A stretch of DNA of 64,000 bases from Shimazuella soli (lineage in GTDB: Bacteria; Bacillota; Bacilli; Thermoactinomycetales; Thermoactinomycetaceae): NCBI RefSeq assembly GCF_022511585.1, contig NZ_JAKWBN010000002.1:372001-436000 (forward strand), read 5' to 3'. A program made the position numbers and the translations under genes. The notes beneath the pieces are model-generated. The model was not told where the DNA came from, made no database searches, and worked only from the letters and a program-made list of their open reading frames with translations. Below, in pieces: positions 45,129 to 54,823 of the stretch (position 1 is the stretch's first letter; each line of letters starts with the position of its first letter).

Positions 45129-45533
45129 GTGACAATTATGGGAAGATTTATGAATTTTTTCGGAATGAATGATGATGATGAACAGTTCGAAGAGATGGAT
45201 CTAGATAGAGAGCCAAACAATAATGCAAAAGGAAAGAGCAACATTGTGTCTCTACATACACAAAAAAATATTCGTTTGATATTGATCGAGCCACGTGTAT
45301 TTGAAGAAACACAAGAGATTGCGGATAATTTGAAAAGTCATCGTCCAGTTGTAGTAAATTTACATCGGGTAAGACGTGATCAGGCCAAACGTGTAATCGA
45401 TTTTTTAAGTGGTACTGTTTATGCACTGGGTGGTTCGATTCAAAGAGTAGGGGATCATATTTTCATTTGCACTCCTGCCAATGTTGATGTACAGGGAACG
45501 ATTACGGAGATCATGAACGACGATACTTTTTAA
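45129..45533 (+). CDS. sepF: Cell-division protein SepF
   Basis: A 134-residue protein that binds the FtsZ tail and the membrane and bundles FtsZ. It has an N-terminal amphipathic membrane helix (IMGRFMNFFGM), an acidic linker (NDDDEQFEEMDLDRE), and the C-terminal SepF domain (IRLILIEPRVFEETQEIADNLK, RDQAKRVIDFLSGTVYALGG). Start GTG 45129 has GGGAGGAG upstream; ATG 45138 is an alternative. Length is typical. Confidence 0.92.
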   Translation: MTIMGRFMNFFGMNDDDEQFEEMDLDREPNNNAKGKSNIVSLHTQKNIRLILIEPRVFEETQEIADNLKSHRPVVVNLHRVRRDQAKRVIDFLSGTVYALGGSIQRVGDHIFICTPANVDVQGTITEIMNDDTF

Positions 45534-45560
45534 AATTCTTAGTTGAGGTGACTTTAAGCC

Positions 45561-45842
45561 ATGATTTTACTCGATTATATACCTACTATTATTAAATGGG
45601 CTTTTAACGTCTTTGAGATTCTACTCATTATATACATTCTTATGTCTTGGGTCCCTCAAGCTAAAGATTCCCCAATTGGCATCGTAATCGGCAATATAGT
45701 AGAGCCATATCTGAGTATATTTCGCCGCTTTATCCCGCCAATTGGTATGATAGATTTTTCTCCAATTGTTGCCATTTTTGCCCTTAAATTTGTACAGATT
45801 GGACTACTGACCGTTTGGTTTTGGATTGTTTCTCTCATATAG
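45561..45842 (+). CDS. ylmG: YggT-family membrane protein YlmG
   Basis: A 93-residue membrane protein with two hydrophobic helices and the family loop SWVPQAKDSPIGIVIGNIVEPYLSIFRRFIPP. It is conserved between sepF and ylmH in Firmicutes and thought to act in division-site or membrane organisation. ATG 45561 follows GAGGTG. Confidence 0.9.
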   Translation: MILLDYIPTIIKWAFNVFEILLIIYILMSWVPQAKDSPIGIVIGNIVEPYLSIFRRFIPPIGMIDFSPIVAIFALKFVQIGLLTVWFWIVSLI

Positions 45843-45853
45843 GAGTTTGGGCT

Positions 45854-46630
45854 ATGGAAGATCATCAACTTTTTACTCATTTTCGCAAAGAGGAACATGC
45901 TTTTGTAGAGCGGGGACTCGATTGGATTTATCAGGTATCTAGGAAGCACCAAGTAGTGCTCACTCCATTTTTAGATCCAAGAGAACAGTATATTTTAACT
46001 ACACTGGTTAATCGAGAGAATCAAGATATTCGTATGGAAAAAGATGGTGGATATATAAATGCTGAAAGATGTCGTGTTTGTATATATCCTGAATATCTCT
46101 TTCCGAACGAAGATGATTTTTCTCTTGTTTATTTAAGTTTAGATAGTGAATTTTCATTGGAGCATAGAGAAGTTCTCGGCTCTCTGCTTGGACTTGGTAT
46201 TCAGCGTTATATGCTAGGAGATATTTTACCTAAATCTAATGGTGCAGATGTCATAATAGCAAAAGAAATGAAAGATTATGTGATTGGTACCTTGACAAAA
46301 GTGGGAAGAAAGGGGATTATCATTTCGGAGATTGCTCGTGATCAACTTTGGACTGAGCAACAACAAGAAATGGAGCAACAAACTGTTGTCTCTTCTTTAC
46401 GCTTAGATACCATCATTGCAGCTGTTTGTCGAATTTCTCGTTCTAAATCTGTTGATTTAGTTCGATTAGGTAAGTGCAAGGTGAATTGGCAAACGATCGA
46501 TCAAGCTGGTTATATTGTCACAACGGGTGATGTCATTTCCGTTAGAGGTTATGGTAGAATTCGACTGAACGAAGTGCGAGAACCGACGAAAAAAGGGAGG
46601 TTTCCTATACGATATTTACGCAATCTCTAG
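45854..46630 (+). CDS. ylmH: S4-domain RNA-binding protein YlmH
   Basis: A 258-residue protein; the C-terminal S4 domain (about 178-240, RLDTIIAAVCRISRSKSVDLV, GDVISVRGYGRIRL) binds structured RNA. YlmH homologues have been linked to ribosome-associated quality control in Bacillus. Start ATG 45854 follows AGGAG; an upstream frame overlapping ylmG is not supported. Genomic position before divIVA matches Bacillus. Confidence 0.92.
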   Translation: MEDHQLFTHFRKEEHAFVERGLDWIYQVSRKHQVVLTPFLDPREQYILTTLVNRENQDIRMEKDGGYINAERCRVCIYPEYLFPNEDDFSLVYLSLDSEFSLEHREVLGSLLGLGIQRYMLGDILPKSNGADVIIAKEMKDYVIGTLTKVGRKGIIISEIARDQLWTEQQQEMEQQTVVSSLRLDTIIAAVCRISRSKSVDLVRLGKCKVNWQTIDQAGYIVTTGDVISVRGYGRIRLNEVREPTKKGRFPIRYLRNL

Positions 46631-46845
46631 CTGTTTCCAGTTATTTCTACATTGCTAGGTGGTAAATAAGCAGGATATCTGTTAATATTGTCGAATAGGG
46701 AAGGCATGCGATAGACCATACAGGAGGTATGCTTAGATTAAGAGAGAGAAATCTTTCTAGTAACTAACTATAATCCTAAGTGGTACTACCTTTGTCTGTG
46801 ATCGGGACTAATTCTAGAGCATGCAGTTAATTTGGAGGTGCATTC

Positions 46846-47664
46846 ATGCTAACGACGACTGAGATACACAGCAAAGAGTTTAAACGCTCTTTTCGTGGTT
46901 ATGATGTCGATGAGGTTAATGATTTCCTAGATCAGATTATACGAGATTATGATTTGATTATTAGGGAAAAAATGGAATTAGAACAACAAGTGGAAGAGTT
47001 GCAAGCTGAATTAGAGAGAGTTATGGAAGGCGAGTCCATGTACGCTAATTCGCAACAACAACAACCAGTTCAAGAAGTTCCAGTTCAACAAACCCCGTCT
47101 CGCTTTGCTGCGGATAATTCTATGAATTCCTTGCAACCAACAGCAGCAGCGCTGACCTCGATGGAACAAAGCATCCATAAGTCGATTCGAGTTGCGCAAG
47201 AAGTGGCTGACGAAGTTCGTCTAAATGCGAAAAAAGAAGCCGAACTTATTGTGCAGGAAGCGGAGAAAAATGCAGACCGTATCATCAACGAAGCTCTTAC
47301 CAAAGCTCGTGCGATACACACTGAATTGCTTGATTTGAAACAAAAAGCTACCATCTATCGCACTCGATTCCGTACCTTGGTTCAATCTCATCTTGACATT
47401 TTGGACAACTCCGATTGGAACGCACTAGAAGAAATTGAACAAGGGCTTGACGAACATGATAAACAACTTGAACAATTATCAGAAGTAGACGATAATCAAG
47501 ACTATATGATTGATAATACACTACCAACTATTCAACATGATTTTAACGATGAAGATGCTTTAGTAATGGATGAAGTTGCAGTTTCTTATATGGAAGAGGA
47601 AGAAGAACCTCGCCGTGAATTACGTAGAACTTCACGTAAATTGAAGAAGAAAGCAATGTTCTAG
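46846..47664 (+). CDS. divIVA: Cell-division/polarity protein DivIVA
   Basis: A 272-residue peripheral membrane coiled-coil protein that marks negatively curved membrane at septa and poles. The N-terminal lipid-binding domain (IHSKEFKRSFRGYDVDEVNDFLDQ) and the long coiled coil (about 45-215) are clear. A Gln/Pro-rich linker (about 67-85) and a C-terminal tail rich in Glu and Arg (MEEEEEPRRELRRTSRKLKK) make it longer than the 164-residue Bacillus subtilis protein. The 215 bp before it contain no clear gene. Confidence 0.9.
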   Translation: MLTTTEIHSKEFKRSFRGYDVDEVNDFLDQIIRDYDLIIREKMELEQQVEELQAELERVMEGESMYANSQQQQPVQEVPVQQTPSRFAADNSMNSLQPTAAALTSMEQSIHKSIRVAQEVADEVRLNAKKEAELIVQEAEKNADRIINEALTKARAIHTELLDLKQKATIYRTRFRTLVQSHLDILDNSDWNALEEIEQGLDEHDKQLEQLSEVDDNQDYMIDNTLPTIQHDFNDEDALVMDEVAVSYMEEEEEPRRELRRTSRKLKKKAMF

Positions 47665-47674
47665 TCAAAGGTAT

Positions 47675-47925
47675 GGATTGGGACAAGTAGCTAGAAATAC
47701 TCTTTTGACCAGCGAACTAGGGATGGTGCAAGCCTAGTAAAGAGTTTCTATGCTATATCACCCAGGAACTGTTCGCCTGAACTTCAAAAATCGATAAGTA
47801 AGGTGAGACGTTTAACTCTCGTTAACGAGTTATGAGGTAGTGGCAATAAATGTCACTATGAATTTGGGTGGTACCACGAGAACCTTCTCGTCCTATGGGA
47901 TAGAGAAGGTTTTTTATTTTATTGT
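47675..47925 (+). ncRNA. T-box riboswitch (isoleucine) upstream of ileS
   Basis: A tRNA-sensing leader. The T-box GGGTGGTACCACG (47866-47878) is followed by the terminator AACCTTCTC...GAGAAGGTT with T6 (47881-47917), which competes with the antiterminator. Stem I spans about 47680-47800; CTATATCACC near its distal bulge contains an ATC, consistent with an isoleucine specifier. Uncharged tRNA-Ile is expected to induce ileS. Confidence 0.9.
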
Positions 47926-47939
47926 AAAGGATTGGGAAT

Positions 47940-50699
47940 ATGGCCGATTATAGTAAAACCCTCCAGTTACCAAAAACTGCTTTTCCGATGAGAGGAAATT
48001 TGCCTAACAAAGAACCAGAACGTCAGAAACGTTGGAAAGAAGAAAAAATTTATCAGCAAGTTTTGCAAAAACGTCAAGGTGCTCCTAAATTCATCTTGCA
48101 TGATGGACCTCCTTATGCAAACGGAGACCTGCATATTGGACATGCTTTAAATAAAATCTTAAAAGATTTTATTGTTCGTTATAAATCACTTGCTGGGTTC
48201 GATGCTCCATATATTCCAGGTTGGGACACACATGGGCTGCCAATTGAGCATGCGATTGTCACCAAGAAAAAAGTAGATAGAAGATCAGTCGATATTCCAA
48301 CTTTTCGAGATCTCTGTACAGACTATGCGTTATCATTTGTAGAACGTCAAAAATCCCAGTTTGAACGATTGGGTGTACGTGGAGATTGGGAAAATCCGTA
48401 TATCACACTTAAACCTGAATATGAAGCGGAACAAATTCGTTTATTTGGAGACATGATGGCAAAAGGCCATATTTATCGTGGGATGAAGGCTATCTATTGG
48501 TCCCCTTCTTCTGAGACTGCACTTGCCGAAGCAGAAATTGAATATCATGACAAACGATCTGCATCTATTTATGTTGCCTTTCCAGTAGTGGAAACCGCAG
48601 GTGTTTTTCCAGAAGGAAGCGAAGTAGTGATCTGGACAACCACTCCTTGGACTATCCCAGCAAATCTCGGAATAGCCTTAAACGAAAATTTTTCCTATAG
48701 CCTTGTCGAAACTGGAGATAGAAAACTCGTATTAGCTACTGACTTGGTTCCATCTGTAATGAAAACGATCGAGGTAGAAGATTATAAAATAACGGATAGT
48801 TGGCAAGGGAAAGAACTAGCTGGTGTTGTTTGTCGTCATCCATTTTATGATCGAAAAAGCCCTTTAGTGTTTGGAGACCACGTTACATTAGATGCTGGTA
48901 CAGGTTTTGTTCATACTGCACCAGGGCATGGGGAAGACGACTTCTGGTTAGGTAAGAAATACAATTTAGGTGTGCTTTCTCCTATTGATGGAAAAGGGAA
49001 ATATACGGATCAAGCACCTGGATTTGAAGGTATTTACTACGAAGATGGGAATAAAAAAGTTACGGAAAAATTAGAAGAAGTAGGAGCTCTATTAAAACTC
49101 ACTTTTATCACACACTCTTATCCTCATGATTGGAGAACCAAAAAACCGATTATCTATCGTGCTACAGAACAATGGTTTGCCTCTATCGATGGATTCCGAG
49201 AAGAGATGTTAGAGCAAATCAAACAAGTAAAGTGGACTCCAGAGTGGGGAGAAGTAAGGCTGTCTAATATGATTGCCGACCGTGGAGACTGGTGTATTTC
49301 CCGTCAGCGCGTTTGGGGTGTACCACTGCCGATCTTCTATTGTACTTCTTGTAACCATCCTCATATCAATGAAGAAACGATTGAATTTATCGCTGAGTTA
49401 TTTGCTAGGGAAGGTTCGAATGCATGGTATAAAAAAGATGTAGCTGAGTTAATGCCAGAAGGTCACGTTTGCGAACAATGCGGCGGTAAAGAGTTTGTAA
49501 AAGAAACAGATACGATGGATGTATGGTTTGACTCTGGCAGCAGCCATCGTGCAGTGCTCACTCAGCGTGAGGAGACCGTATGGCCTGCTGATCTGTATTT
49601 AGAAGGCTCGGATCAGTACCGTGGCTGGTTCAACTCTTCTCTTTCTACAGCCGTAGCGACAACAGGACGTGCACCATATAAAGGAGTGCTTAGTCACGGA
49701 TTTACCCTTGACGGGGAAGGACGCAAGATGTCAAAATCACTTGGCAACGTCATCGATCCTGCCAAAGTGATGAAACAATATGGAGCCGATATTTTAAGAC
49801 TTTGGGTAGCTTCTTCCGATTATCAAGCTGATTTCCGTGTCTCCGATGAAATCTTGAAACAAATCGCGGAAGTATATCGTAAGCTTCGTAATACGTTCCG
49901 GTTCTTGCTTGGAAACTTAGCGGACTTTGATCCTAGAGCGCAGCGAGTAGCCGTAGATCAAATGGATGAATTAGAGAAATATGTGCTCATCAAGCTGCAA
50001 TCATTAGTAGACCGTGTGACCAAAGGCTATGAGAAATATGATTTCAATCAGGTCTATACCAATATTCATCAATTTTGCACTGTATTTCTCTCGCAGTTTT
50101 ATCTCGATGTACGGAAAGATCGATTGTATGTGGAAGCGCCAAATTCTGTTCCCCGCCGAGCAACACAGACCGTTTTACATGAGCTATTGGTGACACTCGT
50201 TAAATTATTAGCACCCATTATCCCGCATACAGCAGATGAAGTATGGGAATATGTTGCTGGTGAGAAAGAAGCAAGTGTTGAGTTAACGGATTTTCCAGTT
50301 GTTCAAGAGGATCGGCTGGATACTGCATTAGAAAAGAAATGGGATCAGTTTTTAACCCTTCGTGATACCGTATTAAAAGCGTTGGAAGAAGCGCGTGCCG
50401 CTAAGACCATTGGTAACTCGTTGGTAGCAAAAGTAGAGATTACCCCAGGTTTTGAAGCTGCAACACTGCTAAATCAAATTCCAGAACTCAAAGATTTGTT
50501 TATCGTATCGGATGTCGAAATGAATCCTGTATCTGGGGATGTAGAAACGATTGAAGTAAAAGTAACTGCTGCATCGGGAGAAAAATGTGAGCGTTGCTGG
50601 GTAATTTCTCCTTCTGTAGGTCAAAATGAACACCATCCGACACTTTGTGATCGTTGTGCTCCGATTGTAGAAGAGAATTTTCAAGACTTAGAAGTGTAA
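47940..50699 (+). CDS. ileS: Isoleucyl-tRNA synthetase
   Basis: A 919-residue class I synthetase charging tRNA-Ile. The HIGH motif is in [15 protein letters not shown] (near residue 59), the KMSKS motif in [14 protein letters not shown] (near 596). The editing domain lies between ([30 protein letters not shown]). The C-terminal zinc motif CERCW...CDRCAP is complete. The gene is preceded by an isoleucine T-box and followed by a terminator; position after divIVA matches Bacillus. Confidence 0.97.
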   Translation: MADYSKTLQLPKTAFPMRGNLPNKEPERQKRWKEEKIYQQVLQKRQGAPKFILHDGPPYANGDLHIGHALNKILKDFIVRYKSLAGFDAPYIPGWDTHGLPIEHAIVTKKKVDRRSVDIPTFRDLCTDYALSFVERQKSQFERLGVRGDWENPYITLKPEYEAEQIRLFGDMMAKGHIYRGMKAIYWSPSSETALAEAEIEYHDKRSASIYVAFPVVETAGVFPEGSEVVIWTTTPWTIPANLGIALNENFSYSLVETGDRKLVLATDLVPSVMKTIEVEDYKITDSWQGKELAGVVCRHPFYDRKSPLVFGDHVTLDAGTGFVHTAPGHGEDDFWLGKKYNLGVLSPIDGKGKYTDQAPGFEGIYYEDGNKKVTEKLEEVGALLKLTFITHSYPHDWRTKKPIIYRATEQWFASIDGFREEMLEQIKQVKWTPEWGEVRLSNMIADRGDWCISRQRVWGVPLPIFYCTSCNHPHINEETIEFIAELFAREGSNAWYKKDVAELMPEGHVCEQCGGKEFVKETDTMDVWFDSGSSHRAVLTQREETVWPADLYLEGSDQYRGWFNSSLSTAVATTGRAPYKGVLSHGFTLDGEGRKMSKSLGNVIDPAKVMKQYGADILRLWVASSDYQADFRVSDEILKQIAEVYRKLRNTFRFLLGNLADFDPRAQRVAVDQMDELEKYVLIKLQSLVDRVTKGYEKYDFNQVYTNIHQFCTVFLSQFYLDVRKDRLYVEAPNSVPRRATQTVLHELLVTLVKLLAPIIPHTADEVWEYVAGEKEASVELTDFPVVQEDRLDTALEKKWDQFLTLRDTVLKALEEARAAKTIGNSLVAKVEITPGFEAATLLNQIPELKDLFIVSDVEMNPVSGDVETIEVKVTAASGEKCERCWVISPSVGQNEHHPTLCDRCAPIVEENFQDLEV

Positions 50700-50704
50700 A
50701 GTGG

Positions 50705-50740
50705 AAAAGCCATTATCTTTAGTGATAATGGCTTTTTAGT
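50705..50740 (+). terminator. Terminator after ileS
   Basis: AAAAGCCATTATC and GATAATGGCTTTT form a perfect 13-bp stem with a TTTAGT loop, tail TTAG. Confidence 0.88.
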
Positions 50741-50880
50741 TGAAGTAATTTTAAGGTGAATATAAAAAGGTACTTAAATCATTTTTTGTTTAAGGATTTT
50801 GTGGTTCATAAGAATGTTGAACCAAAAGCTAAGAAATCCTAATAGACCTCATTTATATAAAGACTACGTTTATTATCAGC

Positions 50881-50917
50881 CCCGCTGAGAAATAGTAGAC
50901 TATTCCCCTAGCGGGGG
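50881..50917 (-). terminator. Hairpin behind the broken high-G+C gene
   Basis: CCCCGCT and AGCGGGG pair around an inner AATAGT/ACTATT stem. It lies 55 bp beyond the minus-strand stop at 50972. Confidence 0.55.
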
Positions 50918-50971
50918 AGAGGTGGATGAATGATTGTCATCCGCCTCCCCTTGCTGGAGGACACAGGAGGG

Positions 50972-51805
50972 TCACCATTCCCCGACATACTCGCCATCAA
51001 CCTCCACCGCCGGAGGGAGGTCGACGTCGTCGTAGAGGTCGACAGTGATGTTCTGTCCTGTGTAGAGTTTGTTGTCTCTGCCCACACTACGGTACTCGGC
51101 CGGCTTGTTGGGATCGGTTGATTTGGTGGTGAGTTGGGACCAACCGACCTTGATTTTCTCTCCCTTGAGCGTATGCTTTTTGCTTTTGGCAGAAGCATTA
51201 CCTTTCAGCCAGATGACGCCATCGACCTTAATGGACTTCGCTTTGCAGTCGTACCCGTACCTCTTCATGTAGGCGAGACGTTCTCCGACACTGGTTATCT
51301 CTTCAATGTCTCCACACTCAGAGAACTTTGTCGAGCCCCAGATGGTCGTCTCACAATTCAGTGTGGTGGTCACCTTACCGATGACACTTCTGATTCGCCC
51401 ATTACGGATGGTGGTGATGTTGTTCGGGTGTTCTGGAACCTCCACCCCAAGTTCTAGGATTTCCACGACATGTTTCGGTTTCCAGCCGATACGATCTTTG
51501 CTCCCATAGTAGCCCTTGCAGCTGCCGCGGACAATGATGTCTTCGTCGAACTGGATGGAACCCTCAGCACGCACCCGAAGGTGAGCAAGACTTTCGTCCA
51601 GCTCATAGGTCTCATAGGTTCCGTCGATTTTGACGATCTCGTCGCCCTTACGAACGACAGTGCCGCTTGCCTGGACCGTCCCGTCGAAGAACTCGATCTT
51701 GGCACCGATCAGTGTTTCCGTGCCGTTTTCGTTCAATCACCGGTCGGTGGCCGTCCACCCGTAGGTGGTGGTCTTACCCTCCAGGACAAGGTCGATGGTA
51801 ACCAT
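50972..51805 (-). pseudogene. Higher-G+C gene of unknown function broken by one in-frame TGA
   Basis: An ATG at 51805 with an excellent ribosome-binding site (AAGGGGGAG) opens a frame MVTIDLVLEGKTTTYGWTAT, which hits TGA at 51737-51739 after 22 codons and then continues in the same frame for 254 codons (LNENGTETLIGAKIEFFDGT...). The intact product would be ~277 residues, rich in alternating strands (VQASGTVVRKGDEIVKIDGTY, KSIKVDGVIWLKGN). G+C in sampled lines is about 60% against ~40% around it. A point mutation TGG or CGA to TGA would explain it. No family recognised; readthrough or selenocysteine insertion is unsupported, since no SECIS-like hairpin was recognised after the TGA. Confidence 0.55.
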
Positions 51806-52053
51806 GTCTCCCCCTTCAAGGAATGTTGTGCTCCAGCAGATTGTACAAATATTATACTATTTTGATATAGAAAACAAAATATACCTAGTTTTCGATCATA
51901 ACGCATCAAATGTACGATTTATTTAGACTCTCGCATTTTCCACGATAAGTGATTATAGTAGAGCTTTTTCTTGCATTATTCATGTAGAACACACGAGATG
52001 GATAATATAAAAATAGGAAGGAACGTGAATCAAGATAATTCTAATTTACTAAC
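51806..52053. other. Intergenic stretch between the broken gene and the GNAT gene
   Basis: About 250 bp, A/T-rich, with no gene. It contains the promoter region of the minus-strand broken gene on the left; nothing else recognised. Confidence 0.5.
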
Positions 52054-52082
52054 TTTTACAGTTAAAAGGATTAACTGTAAAA
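52054..52082. promoter_or_regulatory. Perfect 12-bp inverted repeat upstream of the GNAT gene
   Basis: TTTTACAGTTAA and TTAACTGTAAAA flank AAGGA, 32 bp before the start codon at 52115. It could be an operator for an unlinked regulator or an mRNA hairpin; the T-run needed for a terminator is absent. Confidence 0.45.
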
Positions 52083-52114
52083 TAATGAACAGGTATTGCG
52101 GAAAGGAGTAACAA

Positions 52115-52618
52115 ATGGATATTCGCAAAGGAACAATGGATGATCTAAACAAAATCGTAGAAATGTATATTATCGCCAGACGTGACCTTCAAGAAAATGA
52201 CATTCACCAATGGGATTACAATGATCCCAGTATTCAGATGTTACAAGAAGATATAAAAAAGGGAAACTTGTATGTCGCGGTTCAAAAGGAAGATATCCTT
52301 GGTTCTATTGTTTTAGACGAAGAAAAAGAACCTGAACATGAAGATGTCGATTGGGCTGTAGAAGAGGGCAAAGCTCTTTATTTGCATCGGTTAGTGGTTC
52401 ACTTGGACTTCCAAGGAGAAGGCACGGGAAAAGCTTTAATGGAATTTGCTGATCAGTATGCCAAAGAGCGTGGTTATACTTCTATTCGCCTCGATGCTTA
52501 TGAAGAAAATGAAGTAGCTAGAGGGTTGTACGAGAAGTTTGGATATAAAGAGATGGGGCAAGTCTATTTTCCAAGAAGGGAAGTACCTTTTTATAGCTAT
52601 GAAAAGAAAATTAAGTAA
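52115..52618 (+). CDS. GNAT-family N-acetyltransferase
   Basis: A 167-residue acetyltransferase. After the N-terminal MDIRKGTMDDLNKIVEMYI comes the strand LYLHRLVVHLDFQGEGTGKALMEFADQYAKERGY with the acetyl-CoA loop (QGEGTGKAL), then IRLDAYEENEVARGLYEKFGYKEMGQ. Substrate unknown. ATG 52115 follows GGAAAGGAG. A perfect inverted repeat lies just upstream, suggesting control of this gene. Confidence 0.85.
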   Translation: MDIRKGTMDDLNKIVEMYIIARRDLQENDIHQWDYNDPSIQMLQEDIKKGNLYVAVQKEDILGSIVLDEEKEPEHEDVDWAVEEGKALYLHRLVVHLDFQGEGTGKALMEFADQYAKERGYTSIRLDAYEENEVARGLYEKFGYKEMGQVYFPRREVPFYSYEKKIK

Positions 52619-52724
52619 AATATCGGACTGAGTTTTTTATGCATTGAAAAAAGGTACCTTTCCAAAAAGGTATCATTCGTTTAAAATCAGAATTGTCGTT
52701 TTCCTCTAACAGAAAGAAAAGCTC

Positions 52725-53915
52725 ATGGCAGCGACCAAGCTGTGGACAAGAAAGTTCATACTACTTCTGCTCGTTCACCTTCTGCTCAATTTGGCATTCT
52801 ACATGATTGCCCCCATTCTTCCGTCTTTCACGGAAAAAGTGAACGCGAAAAACGTACTTTCGATGGCAGTGGTGATCTTTATCATGCCGTCTTACGTCGC
52901 TCGTTTGATCACAGGCTTTCTATGTGATCGCTGTAGGAACAAGGGAACTAAGATCATTGGACTGATGGCAATCGGACTGATGATCATTTCCTTCATTGGG
53001 TACAGCGAGGTACATAACGGGGAACAGCTTCTCCTCTGTCGTGCGCTTCACGGTATTTCTTATGGGATGGCTATTCCTCCCATCAGTGGATACCTTGCCC
53101 GTTTTATTCCGGAAGAGCGGAGTATTTCGGGTCATGCCAGTCAGAGTGCTGCTGGTAATCTTGGTATGATCATCGGCTCCGTGCTCAGCCTCTATTTGGA
53201 TGAGAAGAAATTTCTGGGGGATACCTTCGTGGTAGGTGCTATGGCAGTCATCATCGGACTTATCCTGATGGTTTTCGTGCCTGTCCCAGTATCCAAAGAG
53301 AAGATCGTTTCAGTGGGGAAAGTTATCTCAGTTTCTCACCAAATGAAGACTTCTGAGGTTGTAAAGAAAGTCATGCCGTTTGGCCTGATTATGTGCAGCG
53401 TTCTGGTTTACAGTGCAGGAGTGACTACCTACATCCAAAAATATACAAATGAGATGGGGTATATAGGGCGCAATTCATCCTATATGGCTGTCAACACAGC
53501 AGTCATCCTGTTTAGTAGCCTGATCGTTGTCTGGGGTGGAAAGAAAATTGGTCATGGCCGTCTTACTGTCATGGCCTTTTTTTGCTTTGCAGTTGGGATC
53601 GTAGGCTTGTCTATCAAGAGTCTTACGATGTTTTATTTGGCTGCAATAGCGAATGGGATCGGAACCAGTTTTCTGTCAGCACCGATTCGGGCTCGCGCGA
53701 TGGAGTCCCTTCCGGATGAACGACGGCCGTTGGGTTCCTCCGTATATTACACGATTTACGATGGTGGAGCTAGTGCCTGTGTTCTGTACGGGATGGCGGG
53801 AGATAGGTGGGGCTACCAACAGGCACCACTTTCTCTCTCCATTTTCGTAGCGATTGGCGGTTTTCTTGCAATCCAAAAAATGAGGAAAAAGAATACGCTT
53901 CTTACCTTCGGGTGA
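52725..53915 (+). CDS. MFS transporter, higher-G+C islet gene
   Basis: A 396-residue 12-helix permease of the DHA1 type. The first loop has FLCDRCRNKGTKIIG in place of the usual G-x-L-x-D-R-x-G-R-[RK] motif, and LCRALHGISYGMAIPP corresponds to the helix 4 region. Substrate unknown. Codon choice and G+C (about 50% in sampled lines) resemble the MFS gene at 11558 and the small genes at 27.6-28.2 kb, suggesting common foreign ancestry. The ribosome-binding site is poor (AAAGAAAAG). It separates ileS from the ylyA-like gene. Confidence 0.82.
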   Translation: MAATKLWTRKFILLLLVHLLLNLAFYMIAPILPSFTEKVNAKNVLSMAVVIFIMPSYVARLITGFLCDRCRNKGTKIIGLMAIGLMIISFIGYSEVHNGEQLLLCRALHGISYGMAIPPISGYLARFIPEERSISGHASQSAAGNLGMIIGSVLSLYLDEKKFLGDTFVVGAMAVIIGLILMVFVPVPVSKEKIVSVGKVISVSHQMKTSEVVKKVMPFGLIMCSVLVYSAGVTTYIQKYTNEMGYIGRNSSYMAVNTAVILFSSLIVVWGGKKIGHGRLTVMAFFCFAVGIVGLSIKSLTMFYLAAIANGIGTSFLSAPIRARAMESLPDERRPLGSSVYYTIYDGGASACVLYGMAGDRWGYQQAPLSLSIFVAIGGFLAIQKMRKKNTLLTFG

Positions 53916-54031
53916 TGTGTAATCGGTAGCCGGTATACAAGTGAAAGCTTGTTACCGGCTGCCTGCGTTTTGAGCGTTAGTACTTTTTTTGTTTTTGGAG
54001 ATGCTAACAAAAAAAGTGTGGAGGATGTTCG

Positions 54032-54727
54032 ATGAATCAACAACAGCTTGAGAAGTTAAAGCAGTTATTAATAAAGGAAAAACAAGATTTTGAACAGCGT
54101 TTAGAACAAAATCATGACTATGGTTTAGAAATGGGAATGAATGACTCTGTAGGAGAACTATCGGGATATGACAATCACCCAGGAGATATTGGTTCAGAGC
54201 TGTTTGAAAGAGGAAAAGATTTGGCACTGCAAGATGCGGATCAGCATCATATCGATGCCGTGAATCGCGCTTTATCTCGTATGGAACGAGGGAGTTATGG
54301 TATATGTGAGGTATGTCATCAAGAAATCCCTTATGAACGATTAGAAGCTGTCCCATGGGCAACTACGTGCAGTCAGCATCATTCTACCCGTCAAGTTACA
54401 GGGCGGCGTCCGATTGAGGAAGAGGTGATAGAGAATTCTATAACGCACAGCTTTAAAGATGACAGCGACTATAATGGCTTTGATGGCGAGGATGCTTGGC
54501 AATCGGTGGAGCGTTTTGGTACATCCAATCCAGCTGATGATTTTCAAGATGGTACATCCTACGATGAATTATTAGAAGATAACGATGAGCCCCAAGGTTA
54601 TGTGGATCTTATTGAAGGGTTTGCTATCACCGATATAACAGGTCACAATGAAGGAATGCCGGAAATCGTTCATAATGAAGCATATTATCGGAAAGAGAGA
54701 GAACTAAACCTAGACGAGGATATTTAA
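54032..54727 (+). CDS. DksA/TraR-type zinc-finger protein (YlyA/YteA-like)
   Basis: A 231-residue protein with an N-terminal coiled coil (QQLEKLKQLLIKEKQDFEQR) and a zinc finger beginning CEVCHQEIPYERLEAVPWAT, completed by Cys-x3-His. The C-terminal acidic extension is typical of the Firmicute YteA/YlyA branch. Bacillus YlyA lies between ileS and lspA, exactly this context, and binds RNA polymerase to affect sigma-G-dependent genes; this role is inferred. ATG 54032 follows GGAGG. Confidence 0.82.
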   Translation: MNQQQLEKLKQLLIKEKQDFEQRLEQNHDYGLEMGMNDSVGELSGYDNHPGDIGSELFERGKDLALQDADQHHIDAVNRALSRMERGSYGICEVCHQEIPYERLEAVPWATTCSQHHSTRQVTGRRPIEEEVIENSITHSFKDDSDYNGFDGEDAWQSVERFGTSNPADDFQDGTSYDELLEDNDEPQGYVDLIEGFAITDITGHNEGMPEIVHNEAYYRKERELNLDEDI

Positions 54728-54740
54728 AAATGAAGAATGA

Positions 54741-54794
54741 GGAAGCAGCCGCTGTTCGCTATTTATGAGATGGCAAAGGGTGCTTCCTTTTTTA
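54741..54794. terminator. Terminator between convergent genes
   Basis: GGAAGCA (54741-54747) and TGCTTCC (54781-54787) pair around a 33-base region, with TTTTTT on the plus side. Confidence 0.65.
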
Positions 54795-54823
54795 ATAGCA
54801 AGAATAAGTGTAATCCTAATCCT

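Noticed and set aside
46734-46769. Twelve-codon frame after AGGAGGT upstream of divIVA
   Set aside because: The Shine-Dalgarno sequence directly touches the ATG, leaving no spacing for initiation.
46730-46840. GTGGTACTACC and stem-like sequence upstream of divIVA, resembling a T-box core
   Set aside because: Three mismatches to the T-box core, no terminator hairpin with T-run, and divIVA is not an amino-acid gene. The true T-box is at 47866.
51737-51739. TGA in the high-G+C gene as a selenocysteine codon
   Set aside because: No conserved hairpin recognised immediately downstream, no sel genes in the window, and the context shows no redox motif.
50930-51865. Several plus-strand frames opposite the high-G+C broken gene
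   Set aside because: High G+C lengthens spurious frames; the minus frame has the good ribosome-binding site and protein-like composition.
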